Shown piece by piece: positions 53,145 to 62,945 of a stretch of 64,000 nucleotides of DNA. The notes below the pieces were generated by a model. The model did no database searches, was not told where the DNA came from, and saw only the letters and a program-made list of their open reading frames with translations. This stretch comes from Paenibacillus radicis (ex Gao et al. 2016) (GTDB taxonomy: Bacteria > Bacillota > Bacilli > Paenibacillales > Paenibacillaceae), in NCBI RefSeq assembly GCF_014641555.1, contig NZ_BMHY01000001.1, positions 248,001 through 312,000 on the forward strand. The letters run 5' to 3'. Numbering within the stretch: the first letter of the stretch is position 1; the number at the start of each line of letters is the position of its first letter. Position numbers and translations under genes: made by a program.

Positions 53145-55280
53145 TTAATCCACATTTACCCGATTAATCTTCAACAGCTTGCTCGCCATATCGCCATGCA
53201 GATTAACGTCAATTCCTCTGGCCATCAGTGCACGGCCGCTAAGCGGCTCTTCGATGTCGCTCACCTTGTACAGCGACTCTTCCTGAAGACCTCTCAAATA
53301 AATACGAGGCGACGGATTTTGGAATTTTTGCGGATGCATGAGCGCGATGACCACCGATTCATTCTTATCGGCTGTTACATATTGAACAGCCGTCGTATTG
53401 CCTTCCCTTGGGGAAAGAAGACGATATTGGTCGCCCTTCTGAACAATATGACGAATCGATTTGTACTCTTCTACCCAGAAGCGGGATTCTTCCAGCTCCT
53501 CTTCAGACCACTGGGTCAAATTACCCCCGATGCCAAGCGAGCCCATCATGGACGAATGGAAACGGTAAGCTACAGAGGCAGGGCGGTTTTTCACCCATTT
53601 GCCGGCATCGGCAACCCAGCACATCATCGCTTGCGCATTGTAGCCCATGGAATAACCCTCTTGAATGAACAATCTTTCATAAGGGTCCGTATTATCGCTG
53701 GTCCAGACCTCGTCGGTCAGGCTCATGATGCCCAGATCGATCCGTGCACCGCCGCCCGAGCAAGCTTCAAACGCGACATGCGGGTGGTTTTTCCGCAGGC
53801 GAGCGATAATATCGTACAATCCTTGAACGTGACGAACCCAAATTTCTTTTTGATTTTCTTTAGGAGCATCAGGCCAGCCCGGCTCGCTAAAGGAACGGTT
53901 CATGTCCCACTTCACGAAGTGGATGTTATTGCTGCTAAGCAGCTTATCAAGCGCTTCGAACATGAAGGCTTGAACCTCAGGCTTCGTAACGTTCAGCACC
54001 AATTGATTGCGGCTTTCTGTACGCGGCCGATTCGGGAAGTGATAGACCCAATCCGGATGGTTCCGGTACAAATTGCTGTCCGGATTGACCATCTCAGGTT
54101 CAACCCAGATGCCGAATTTCATTCCCAGCGACTCTACCTTATCGATCAGCGGCTTGAGGCCATTCGGGAATTTCTCCGGATTAACCGTCCAATCCCCAAG
54201 TCCGGCGCGGTCATGGTTCCGTTCGCCAAACCAGCCGTCGTCAATAACGAACAATTCTACCCCGATCGCGGCAGCTTTTTCTGCCAGCTGCACTTGACCT
54301 TGCTCGGTTACATCGAAGTAAGTAGCTTCCCATGAATTGTACAGAACAGGCCTAACGTCCTGGGCAATAGGTTGAGGCAATACATGCTCGCGCTGGTAGC
54401 TGTGAAGATTGCGGCTAGCCTGACCGAAGCCTCCGCGCGTATATCCGCCAACGAATCCCGGTGTCTGGAACGAGCTTCCGCCCGCCAAATGCCAGGAGAA
54501 GTCAAAGTCGTGAACGCCGCCGGAAACCTGCAGCAGCTTGAACGGATTGTACTCAACGGTAATTTTCCAGTTGCCGCTCCAAGCAAGCGCTCCGTACCAC
54601 ACTTCGCCCTGATCCTCGTCAGCAGTCCCGCGGTCGATTGCGAACCATGGGTTGGCCTGAGCGCCCGTATTGCCCCGTCGGCTTTCCAGTGTCTTTTTAC
54701 CCGGTGTAATCTCATCCCGATAGATCTGAGTCTCCTCAATCCATTTGCCAGCGAGATGCGTCAAGCGGTAGCGGTTTCCTCTGGGCGCATGCCATGTTCC
54801 AGAAAGCGCTTGCTCTAATGTGATTGCCTCTTGTCCTGTATTCTCGATCACGGCATATCGTTCGATAATATCTTGTCCAGGGAACAACCGGTAGTGCAAA
54901 TGGACCAGCAGCGGATAATAGGAGTCCTGAAGGACAATGACCAGCTCATCCATCTGCTCGCCTTCGTTCATACGGTGTTCCTTGTATACGAGTCTTGTAT
55001 CTCTTACGTCATCGGAAAAGGTAGCTTTCAAGCATGGCTCATTATAGTACATCCCGCCCCATGCAGGGTATTCCTGCTGAGTAATTCCGCCCGATGGTTC
55101 AAAGGAGGAGTGATGAATCGCTACATTTGAATCCGGCAAATCGGTTATAAAAGGCAGCTTGGAGCCGTAATACAGATGCTGCAGCGTTCCATTCCGATCT
55201 ACGCCTAGTCCATAAGATATGTTGTTGCCTTGGAGCAGCCAACGTGACGTTTGTTTATCAAACCATAATGCCAATCCCAT
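53145..55280 (-). CDS. Alpha-galactosidase, GH36 family
   Basis: A 711-residue cytoplasmic GH36 alpha-galactosidase, which removes alpha-1,6-linked galactose from melibiose, raffinose and similar sugars. It has an N-terminal beta-supersandwich, then a (beta/alpha)8 barrel with ELFVIDDGWFGERN near 360. The nucleophile aspartate is in VKWDMNRSF near 475, and the acid/base aspartate is in WTSDNTDPYERLF near 540. The length and motifs match the AgaA/RafA type. It is divergent from a LacI regulator, with two cre/LacI-like sites between. The start follows AAAGAGG. Confidence 0.95.
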   Translation of the reverse strand: MGLALWFDKQTSRWLLQGNNISYGLGVDRNGTLQHLYYGSKLPFITDLPDSNVAIHHSSFEPSGGITQQEYPAWGGMYYNEPCLKATFSDDVRDTRLVYKEHRMNEGEQMDELVIVLQDSYYPLLVHLHYRLFPGQDIIERYAVIENTGQEAITLEQALSGTWHAPRGNRYRLTHLAGKWIEETQIYRDEITPGKKTLESRRGNTGAQANPWFAIDRGTADEDQGEVWYGALAWSGNWKITVEYNPFKLLQVSGGVHDFDFSWHLAGGSSFQTPGFVGGYTRGGFGQASRNLHSYQREHVLPQPIAQDVRPVLYNSWEATYFDVTEQGQVQLAEKAAAIGVELFVIDDGWFGERNHDRAGLGDWTVNPEKFPNGLKPLIDKVESLGMKFGIWVEPEMVNPDSNLYRNHPDWVYHFPNRPRTESRNQLVLNVTKPEVQAFMFEALDKLLSSNNIHFVKWDMNRSFSEPGWPDAPKENQKEIWVRHVQGLYDIIARLRKNHPHVAFEACSGGGARIDLGIMSLTDEVWTSDNTDPYERLFIQEGYSMGYNAQAMMCWVADAGKWVKNRPASVAYRFHSSMMGSLGIGGNLTQWSEEELEESRFWVEEYKSIRHIVQKGDQYRLLSPREGNTTAVQYVTADKNESVVIALMHPQKFQNPSPRIYLRGLQEESLYKVSDIEEPLSGRALMARGIDVNLHGDMASKLLKINRVNVD

Positions 55281-55369
55281 TCGCCTCTTTCTAAATTTTA
55301 GTGAATAATTACTTTATAAGTGTAGTATAATTAAGTAAAAAAAGGAATGGTATTTTTGATATTGCGATT

Positions 55370-55384
55370 ATAAAGCGCTGTCAT
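55370..55384. promoter_or_regulatory. LacI/CcpA-type operator-like site 1
   Basis: The minus strand reads ATGACAGCGCTTTAT, with a central AGCGCT dyad typical of LacI-family and cre sites. It is imperfect in the outer positions. Confidence 0.4.
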
Positions 55385-55398
55385 TTAGTAAAAGGCAG

Positions 55399-55413
55399 GA
55401 AAAAGCGTTTTCA
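55399..55413. promoter_or_regulatory. LacI/CcpA-type operator-like site 2
   Basis: The minus strand reads TGAAAACGCTTTTTC, close to the cre consensus TGWAANCGNTNWCA apart from the last two positions. It lies ten bases before the -35 of the lacI-like promoter. Confidence 0.5.
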
Positions 55414-55422
55414 AATTTTTGA

Positions 55423-55451
55423 TTGTCAAAATATTCTTTATTTGCTATGAT
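55423..55451 (+). promoter_or_regulatory. Promoter of the LacI-type gene
   Basis: TTGTCA (55423-55428) and TATGAT (55446-55451) are separated by 17 bases. The LacI-type start is about 115 bases downstream. Confidence 0.65.
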
Positions 55452-55534
55452 CAAATTGTTCCGAAAATAAGCTGTAAATTCAGTGAAATTAACACCTTGT
55501 ATTTCACTGAAAGAAAAACATAAAATATAACTGA

Positions 55535-56557
<1,023 letters not shown>

Positions 56558-56674
56558 CTAACAATATCTGAGTGTATAAGAGGAGGTGATGCCTGATTAA
56601 GCAGGCAAAAAAGTTTTTCATCTTCAAATGGTAGCGTTCTCAAGAGAATAAAATAACGAGAGGGGTATTATAAG

Positions 56675-58066
56675 ATGACAAAAATGAAAACGCTTTCAAT
56701 TCTATCTTTGGTAATCGTACTGTTATTTGTGCTGTCTGCATGCAGTGGTGGCAATACGCCGCCGCCGGCTAAACCTTCCGATTCATCCAACCAGGAAGCT
56801 GAAGGAAACAAGAACCAAGAGGAAGAGAAAGAGCCTGTAGTGGAAGAAGAGAAGTATGATCTTGGCGGCAGAGAAATCAGATTTTCCGCTTGGTGGGACG
56901 GTACGCCAAACCCTGATACGCCAGAGGGCGAGAAGGCGCTGGCGCTGCAGGCCGAAGTGGAAAAAAAATATAACGTAAAAATTAAATACGTCGCTCAGGA
57001 CATGTGGGAAACAGCAGAGAAGTTTTCCTCTACGGTAATGGCAGGCGAGCCATTCGCCGATGTCGTCCTGGTACCGCACGTATTCGTATTGAGCCTGCTC
57101 AAGGGCGGATATTACACAGCGCTGGATGACTTTATGAACGTGAAGGAAGAAAGCAAGCTCTCTGATCTCATTATTGAATCGGGAAGCTATGGCACGGGCA
57201 AAACCTATGGTTTTCTGAATTCGGTTGCTCTGTACGACAACACTGGATTGTTCTACAACAAACGGATTTTCCAGGATGCGGGTTTGCCAACGCCTACTGA
57301 ATTACAAGAGCAAGGAAAATGGGACTGGGATACGTTCGTTGATGTGGCGAAAAAGCTGACTGTCAGCAAAAGCGGCAATGGAAAAATTGATCAATGGGGT
57401 CTCACGGGGTCGCAAATGACACTCGGCTCTTACTTGATTTATTCCAATGGCGGTGTAATTTACGACGAGGGTACCGAGAAGATCGCTCTCGATTCGCCGA
57501 ATGCAATGGAAGGCCTTGAAATGATGAACAAGCTGTACAACGACTATAAAATCGTGAAGCGCGACGAAGGAAACTCATGGGAAGATCCGGTCCGCTACTT
57601 CAGAGAAGGCAAAGTCGCGATGTACCCGGCAGGTCTTTGGGAAGTTGGCCGTTTCCAAAAAGAAATGGTAGATGAATATGCATTCGTTCCATTCCCTAAA
57701 GGGCCAAAAGCGGACGGCTTCATTATGGGGCAGCCGCAAATGCACATCAACGTCATTCCACGCGGTGTTAAGGATCCTAAGGTCGTCTACAAAATTTGGG
57801 AGGACCTGCAAGATTTCGAGCATATCGATGAGAACAACCGCACAACTGCGGAATCCTGGTTTACCGACGAGGCTTCTGTAGAAAATGCTTTGAATACGCT
57901 CAAGATTATTAAATTCGCTCGTTACGGCGGATTGAACATCGATGATGCGATGTGGGATCTCGTTCGTGACATTTCCGATTCCAAGCTGACTCCTGCTTCT
58001 GGAGTTGCCAAGCTGATGCCGGTTATGCAGGCAAGTGTGGACAAGGTGCTGAAGGGTACGGAATAG
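56675..58066 (+). CDS. Carbohydrate ABC transporter substrate-binding lipoprotein
   Basis: A 463-residue CUT1-type extracellular sugar-binding lipoprotein. Lipobox LSAC with the acylated cysteine near residue 23, then a Ser/Pro/Glu-rich linker, then the SBP_bac_1 fold (FSAWWDGTPNPDTPEG, VALYDNTGLFYNKRIF, VAMYPAGLWEVGRFQ). The start has GAGAGGGG upstream. It follows the LacI gene by 117 bases and precedes a second, larger binding protein and two permeases. A hairpin at 58090 may partly terminate transcription after it. The sugar is inferred from the GH36 context. Confidence 0.92.
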   Translation: MTKMKTLSILSLVIVLLFVLSACSGGNTPPPAKPSDSSNQEAEGNKNQEEEKEPVVEEEKYDLGGREIRFSAWWDGTPNPDTPEGEKALALQAEVEKKYNVKIKYVAQDMWETAEKFSSTVMAGEPFADVVLVPHVFVLSLLKGGYYTALDDFMNVKEESKLSDLIIESGSYGTGKTYGFLNSVALYDNTGLFYNKRIFQDAGLPTPTELQEQGKWDWDTFVDVAKKLTVSKSGNGKIDQWGLTGSQMTLGSYLIYSNGGVIYDEGTEKIALDSPNAMEGLEMMNKLYNDYKIVKRDEGNSWEDPVRYFREGKVAMYPAGLWEVGRFQKEMVDEYAFVPFPKGPKADGFIMGQPQMHINVIPRGVKDPKVVYKIWEDLQDFEHIDENNRTTAESWFTDEASVENALNTLKIIKFARYGGLNIDDAMWDLVRDISDSKLTPASGVAKLMPVMQASVDKVLKGTE

Positions 58067-58089
58067 CTTAAAGCGATAGTAATGGAATG

Positions 58090-58121
58090 AAATCCCTGCC
58101 ATTTCGTACGGGTGGGGATTT
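58090..58121 (+). terminator. Possible intra-operon terminator
   Basis: AAATCCC and GGGATTT flank an 18-base loop containing a possible inner stem, with T-rich sequence after. It may give partial read-through and lift the lipoprotein transcript level over downstream genes. Confidence 0.4.
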
Positions 58122-58190
58122 ATTTTCCTCATATACAGGTACAGGTACTTCGCAAGACGGGTACCTCATAATTTTTCAGCAGGGCAGGGG

Positions 58191-61082
58191 ATGTTTGTGA
58201 ATATGCCTAAAGTGTTGCGCGTTGCGGTTGCATTGTTGCTTTTGTGCACATGGGTCATTCCATCGGCGGGGCCGCATTTGGCAAGTGCGGAAGAGAGCGT
58301 GAAAGCGGAGCGTGCAGATGGCAATGTCTTTCAAGCGAACAGCTATGACAGCTATTTGCAAACGCATCAGAATGCTGCAAGGCCGGACCGGAATATCGTT
58401 GTGCAAGGCGGTTCCTATACTTTTGCGGAAGGCATGGAGCCGAAGAAAGTGAACGACGCGGGAGACCGGCAAGGTAATTTTGTAGAGACGGGCGACTCCG
58501 GCTCAATCGGATGGGATGTCACCATTCCAGAAGATGGGCTGTACAATTTGTCTCTGCGCTATTTCACAGTTGACGGCAAAGCTTCTTCGATCGAAAGAAT
58601 GCTGATGATCGATGGCGAAGTCCCGTTTTCTGGTGCGAGAAGCTTTCTGTTCCCGCGTATCTGGACGGATGAGAAAGCGATGGAACAAGATAATCGAGGC
58701 AATGATATCCGCCCCCGGCAGGTAGAAACGTTCGGCTGGCAGGAGAAACCGTTCCGTGATTTTGAAGGCTATTATGAGAAGCCTTATTCATTTTATTTTT
58801 CTGCAGGCAAGCATACGATCACGCTCGTTTCTTTGAAAGAGCCGGTCATTATTGATGCGATTGAGATCGGACAGATCGAGGAGCCTCCAACCTACGAGGA
58901 GATCAAGAAGCAATACGAGCAACAAGGTCTTAAAGAAACAAGCGGACAGACGATTAAGGTTCAGGGCGAGAGCGCGCAATTCAAATCATCGCCGACGTTA
59001 TACCCGATAACCGACCGCTCCAATCCTAATACGGAGCCGCAATCCGTCTCGGAAGTCCGCATTAATACGATAGGCGGACATAATTGGCGGATGCCAGGCG
59101 ACACGATCACATGGAAGATTGACGTTCCCGAAGATGGACTTTACAAAATTGCGATCAAGGGAAGGCAAGAACTGTTAAGAGGTGTTTACTCAACCAGAAC
59201 GTTAAGGATTGACGATCACATTCCGTTTCAGGAAATGCGTGAAATTCCTTTCTATTATTCGAGTGAATGGCAGATGAATACGATTGGCAACGGGGAAGAG
59301 CCTTATCTGTTTTATCTAACTAAGGGGACACATGACTTGCAGCTAGAGGTAAGTCTGGGGTCGATTGCTCCGCTTATCCGGGAAGTGCAATCCAGCATAC
59401 TGGAATTGAATGCGATCTACCGCAAAATATTGATGATTACAGGTGGGGTTCCCGACCCGTTCCGTGATTATAATCTCGAGAAAAAGGTTCCGGAAATGGT
59501 AGAGGTGTTCAACAAGCAGAGCGACATTCTGTACAAAATTTCCGATCAGTTAGTTGAAATTACCGGCGAGAAAAGCGATCAGATCGCGATATTGACGAAG
59601 CTGGCTTATCAATTGAAGGATTTGGCGGCCAATCCGGAATCGCTTCAAACCCGTTTGGAATCATTCAAAATCAACGTCGGCGGCCTAGGTACCTGGATAC
59701 TGCAGGTGAAAGAACAGCCGCTTGAAATCGATTATCTCGTCATCGCTTCTCCTGAACAGCGCATGCCGAAAGCGAAAGCTTCGTTTGCCAAAAAAATGAA
59801 GCATGAGATCAGCACATTGCTCAGCTCATTCTTCATTGACTACAACAGCATTGGCAATTCAAGCGAAAGCGAACGGTCGGTAACGGTCTGGATTGGTACG
59901 GGCCGCGACCAAGCGCAAGTGCTGAAAGCGATGTCTGACGACAGCTTTACGCAGCAGACAGGAATTAGCGTCAATCTTAAATTGGTTAGTGCTAACGTGC
60001 TGATGCCTGCAACGCTGTCCGGCCAAGGACCGGACGTTGCGATGCAAATATCGAATGACATTCCGGTCAACTACGGCATGCGTACAGCGATATATGATTT
60101 GACGCAATTTAGTGATTTCGAGCAAGTGGCGGACCGGTTCCGCGACAGTGCACTTACTCCTTACAAGTACAAAGACGCTGTATTTGGTCTTCCGGAGCAG
60201 CAAGTCTTTCCGATGCTGTTCTACCGCAAGGACATTCTAGAGGAGCTTAAGCTTGATGTTCCGCAAACGCTGGAGGACATCTACGAAGTCATTCCGGTGC
60301 TGAAGAAGCATTACATGGACTTCGCCTTGCCGATTGCGGAAACGTCAGGCGTCTCCACACTGGAGCCTAGCAAAGCGTTCGCGATGATGCTTTACCAGCA
60401 GGACGGTACCTTTTATGAAAAAGACGGCAACAGCAATCTGGACTCAGAAGCCTCTATGCAAGCTTTTAAAAGATGGACGGATTTGTATATGAATTACAAG
60501 CTGCCGCTCCAATTCGATCTGACAACCCGTTTCAGAACCGGTGAAATTCCGATGGCAATTACCGATTACACGTTCTACAACACGTTGTCGGTTTCGGCTC
60601 CGGAAATTAGAGGACTGTGGGATTTCGTTGCGGTACCGGGGATTCAGCAGGAAGACGGCAGCATTCGCCGGGATGTGTCGAGCGGCGGTTCTGCGGTCAT
60701 CATGATGGATCAAGCGAAGGATAAGGATGCCGCATGGGAATTTATGAAATGGTGGACGAGCAAAGATACGCAAGTTCGCTTCGGCCGCGAGATGGAAGGT
60801 CTGATGGGAGCTGCGGCTCGTTATCCGACTGCCAACATTGAGGCGCTGAAGGAATTGCCTTGGCCGACCAAAGACTATCAAAGTCTGGAAAAGCAATGGG
60901 AGTGGGTAAAGGGGATTCCTGAAGTTCCTGGCGGTTACTACACCGGACGAAATCTGGATAACGCCTTCCGGGAAGTCATTAACAATGGCACGAACCCTCG
61001 AGACGCTTTGTATGACTACGTGGAAGAAATTAATCGCGAGATCGATTTCAAACAAAAAGAATTTAATTTGAAGCAGAGTTAG
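58191..61082 (+). CDS. Exported sugar-binding protein with two N-terminal carbohydrate-binding-like modules
   Basis: A 963-residue exported protein. A signal peptide ends near LASAEE (residue ~33) with no lipobox. Two related beta modules follow: ~45-230 (SIGWDVTIPEDGLYNLSLRY) and ~255-405 (TITWKIDVPEDGLYKIAIKG), each ending with SAGKHTITL or TKGTHDLQL, like CBM6/CBM35 modules. A helical stretch (~410-500) leads to an SBP_bac_1 domain (~550-940) with PEQQVFPMLFYRKDIL and GGSAVIMMDQAKDKDAAWEF. Ordinary binding proteins have about 450 residues. A second start at 58203 is possible. How it is held at the cell surface is unclear. Confidence 0.88.
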   Translation: MFVNMPKVLRVAVALLLLCTWVIPSAGPHLASAEESVKAERADGNVFQANSYDSYLQTHQNAARPDRNIVVQGGSYTFAEGMEPKKVNDAGDRQGNFVETGDSGSIGWDVTIPEDGLYNLSLRYFTVDGKASSIERMLMIDGEVPFSGARSFLFPRIWTDEKAMEQDNRGNDIRPRQVETFGWQEKPFRDFEGYYEKPYSFYFSAGKHTITLVSLKEPVIIDAIEIGQIEEPPTYEEIKKQYEQQGLKETSGQTIKVQGESAQFKSSPTLYPITDRSNPNTEPQSVSEVRINTIGGHNWRMPGDTITWKIDVPEDGLYKIAIKGRQELLRGVYSTRTLRIDDHIPFQEMREIPFYYSSEWQMNTIGNGEEPYLFYLTKGTHDLQLEVSLGSIAPLIREVQSSILELNAIYRKILMITGGVPDPFRDYNLEKKVPEMVEVFNKQSDILYKISDQLVEITGEKSDQIAILTKLAYQLKDLAANPESLQTRLESFKINVGGLGTWILQVKEQPLEIDYLVIASPEQRMPKAKASFAKKMKHEISTLLSSFFIDYNSIGNSSESERSVTVWIGTGRDQAQVLKAMSDDSFTQQTGISVNLKLVSANVLMPATLSGQGPDVAMQISNDIPVNYGMRTAIYDLTQFSDFEQVADRFRDSALTPYKYKDAVFGLPEQQVFPMLFYRKDILEELKLDVPQTLEDIYEVIPVLKKHYMDFALPIAETSGVSTLEPSKAFAMMLYQQDGTFYEKDGNSNLDSEASMQAFKRWTDLYMNYKLPLQFDLTTRFRTGEIPMAITDYTFYNTLSVSAPEIRGLWDFVAVPGIQQEDGSIRRDVSSGGSAVIMMDQAKDKDAAWEFMKWWTSKDTQVRFGREMEGLMGAAARYPTANIEALKELPWPTKDYQSLEKQWEWVKGIPEVPGGYYTGRNLDNAFREVINNGTNPRDALYDYVEEINREIDFKQKEFNLKQS

Positions 61083-61093
61083 AGGTGACCGGA

Positions 61094-62059
61094 TTGCAGC
61101 AAACAGATGCATTGCCCGCAAAAGTGAAGGGACGATCACAGCAGACAGCCAAGCAGCCGAATCTATTCAGTCGCATTGTGACGGATTTAAAGCGCGATAA
61201 GCATCTCTATGTGTTGATCGGTCCGTATATGATCCTGTTTTTCCTGTTTACGGTTGTACCGGTAGCGTTATCGATTCTAATCAGCCTGACCTACTTCAAT
61301 ATGCTGGAGTTTCCGCGTTGGGCCGGCTGGAGCAACTATATGCGATTGTTTCTGGACGATGATATTTTCATAATCGCATTGAAAAACACGTTTATTTTCG
61401 CCATTATTACCGGTCCGATCAGTTATATAGCCTGTTTCTTGTTTGCTTGGCTCATTAACGAGCTGCGGCCGAAGGCGCGGGCCATTATGACACTCGTATT
61501 TTATGCGCCTTCTATATCCGGGAACATCTATTTCATTTGGCAAATCATGTTCTCCGGCGATGCTTATGGCATTGTGAACGGCTTTTTGATGAAAACCGGC
61601 TTTATAAGCGAACCGATTTTATGGTTCCAAAATCCGAAGTACACGCTCATGATCATCATTATCGTGCAGCTATGGCTGAGTCTCGGAACGAGCTTCCTGG
61701 CCTTTATCGCCGGCTTGCAGACCGTTGACAGAACGCTGTTTGAAGCGGGAGCGGTGGATGGCATTCGCAATCGCTGGCAGGAGCTATGGTATATTACCTT
61801 GCCCTCCATGCGGCCGCAGCTTATGTTCGGGGCGGTCATACAGATAACGGCGTCATTCGCCGTAGCGGATGTCGCCATGAACCTAGCCGGCTTCCCCAGC
61901 GTCCAGTACTCGGCGCATACCGTCGTTACGCATCTTATCGACTACGGTACGATCCGGTTTGAGATGGGCTACGCATCTGCGATTGCAACGGTATTGTTCA
62001 TGATCATGCTCGGCTCGAACTTGATTATTCAGAAGCTTCTCAGGAAGGTGGGTGACTAG
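61094..62059 (+). CDS. Sugar ABC transporter permease (MalF/UgpA-like)
   Basis: A 321-residue CUT1 permease with about six spans. The EAA motif, needed for contact with the ATPase, is EAGAVDGIRNRWQELWYITLP near residue 225. The TTG start at 61094 is chosen because AGAGGTG lies about six bases upstream; GTG at 61085 overlaps that site. It follows the 963-residue binding protein by 11 bases, and pairs with the next permease. No ATPase gene is in the window; CUT1 systems of this type often share one MsmX-like ATPase encoded elsewhere. Confidence 0.93.
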   Translation: MQQTDALPAKVKGRSQQTAKQPNLFSRIVTDLKRDKHLYVLIGPYMILFFLFTVVPVALSILISLTYFNMLEFPRWAGWSNYMRLFLDDDIFIIALKNTFIFAIITGPISYIACFLFAWLINELRPKARAIMTLVFYAPSISGNIYFIWQIMFSGDAYGIVNGFLMKTGFISEPILWFQNPKYTLMIIIIVQLWLSLGTSFLAFIAGLQTVDRTLFEAGAVDGIRNRWQELWYITLPSMRPQLMFGAVIQITASFAVADVAMNLAGFPSVQYSAHTVVTHLIDYGTIRFEMGYASAIATVLFMIMLGSNLIIQKLLRKVGD

Positions 62060-62064
62060 ACACA

Positions 62065-62934
62065 GTGAGAATTTCACTCCGATTTGGCGGTCAAAAAAGA
62101 ATCAACCGTTCCTGGCAAGTGGATTTTCTGTTGTTTCTTCTGCTTGGTTTGTTTGGAGCCTTTATGATCATCCCATTGATTTATGCGATCAATAATGCCT
62201 TTAAGCCTTTAGATGAGCTGTTCCTGTTTCCGCCCAAAATTTTTGTGCGTAATCCGACGCTCAACAACTTTCCGGACTTGTTTCATCTGATGGCGAAATC
62301 ATGGGTTCCGTTCTCCAGGTATATTTTCAACACGGTGTTTATAACGCTTGTCGGGACGATAGGCCATGTTCTTCTGGCCTCGGCTGCCGCCTATCCTCTT
62401 GCGAAATATAAGTTCCGCGGCTCCAAGGTGCTCTTCTCGATCGTTGTGCTGTCTTTGATGTTCTCGCCGCAAGTTACGGCGATTCCGAACTATATGACGA
62501 TGTCTTGGCTCGGATGGATCGATACGTATTGGGCCATTATCGTTCCGGCATTTGCCTTTCCGCTGGGGTTGTACTTAATGAAGCAGTTTATTGAGCAGAT
62601 CCCGACAGCTTTGCTTGAATCGGCAAAGATTGACGGGGCCAACGAGTACCGCGTTTTCTGGTCGATCGTCATGCCGCTCGTCAAACCGGCATGGTTCACG
62701 CTCATTATTCTGCTGTTTCAAATGCTCTGGGCCAGCGATGGAGGAAGCTTCATTTATAGCGAGGAGTTAAAAACGATGCACTTTGCGATGGGACAAATCA
62801 TACAGGGCGGTATAGCCCGTGCAGGTGTAGCGGCGGCAGTAGCTTTGCTGCTGATGATTGTTCCGGTTGTGATGTTTATTATTACCCAGAGCCAAATCAT
62901 CCAGACGATGGCATCTTCCGGAATTAAGGAATAG
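62065..62934 (+). CDS. Sugar ABC transporter permease (MalG/UgpE-like)
   Basis: A 289-residue CUT1 permease with six spans. The EAA motif reads ESAKIDGANEYRVFWSIVMP near residue 190. GTG start five bases after the upstream stop; the GGTGGG-like site is in the preceding gene. With the preceding permease it forms the membrane part of the transporter fed by one or both binding proteins. Confidence 0.93.
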   Translation: MRISLRFGGQKRINRSWQVDFLLFLLLGLFGAFMIIPLIYAINNAFKPLDELFLFPPKIFVRNPTLNNFPDLFHLMAKSWVPFSRYIFNTVFITLVGTIGHVLLASAAAYPLAKYKFRGSKVLFSIVVLSLMFSPQVTAIPNYMTMSWLGWIDTYWAIIVPAFAFPLGLYLMKQFIEQIPTALLESAKIDGANEYRVFWSIVMPLVKPAWFTLIILLFQMLWASDGGSFIYSEELKTMHFAMGQIIQGGIARAGVAAAVALLLMIVPVVMFIITQSQIIQTMASSGIKE

Positions 62935-62945
62935 GGCGGGGGGAC

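Noticed and set aside
53196..54335. Open frame of 379 codons on the plus strand opposite the GH36 gene
   Set aside because: Mirror frame of a well-supported glycosidase; its sequence is arginine-rich and without family features.
56588..56612. Hairpin GCCTG-ATTAAG-CAGGC as terminator between LacI and the binding protein gene
   Set aside because: It is followed by A rather than T on the coding strand, so it is not a canonical terminator for the LacI gene.
60444..61139. Open frame of 231 codons on the minus strand within the large binding protein
   Set aside because: Antisense shadow; the plus-strand gene has signal peptide and domain motifs.
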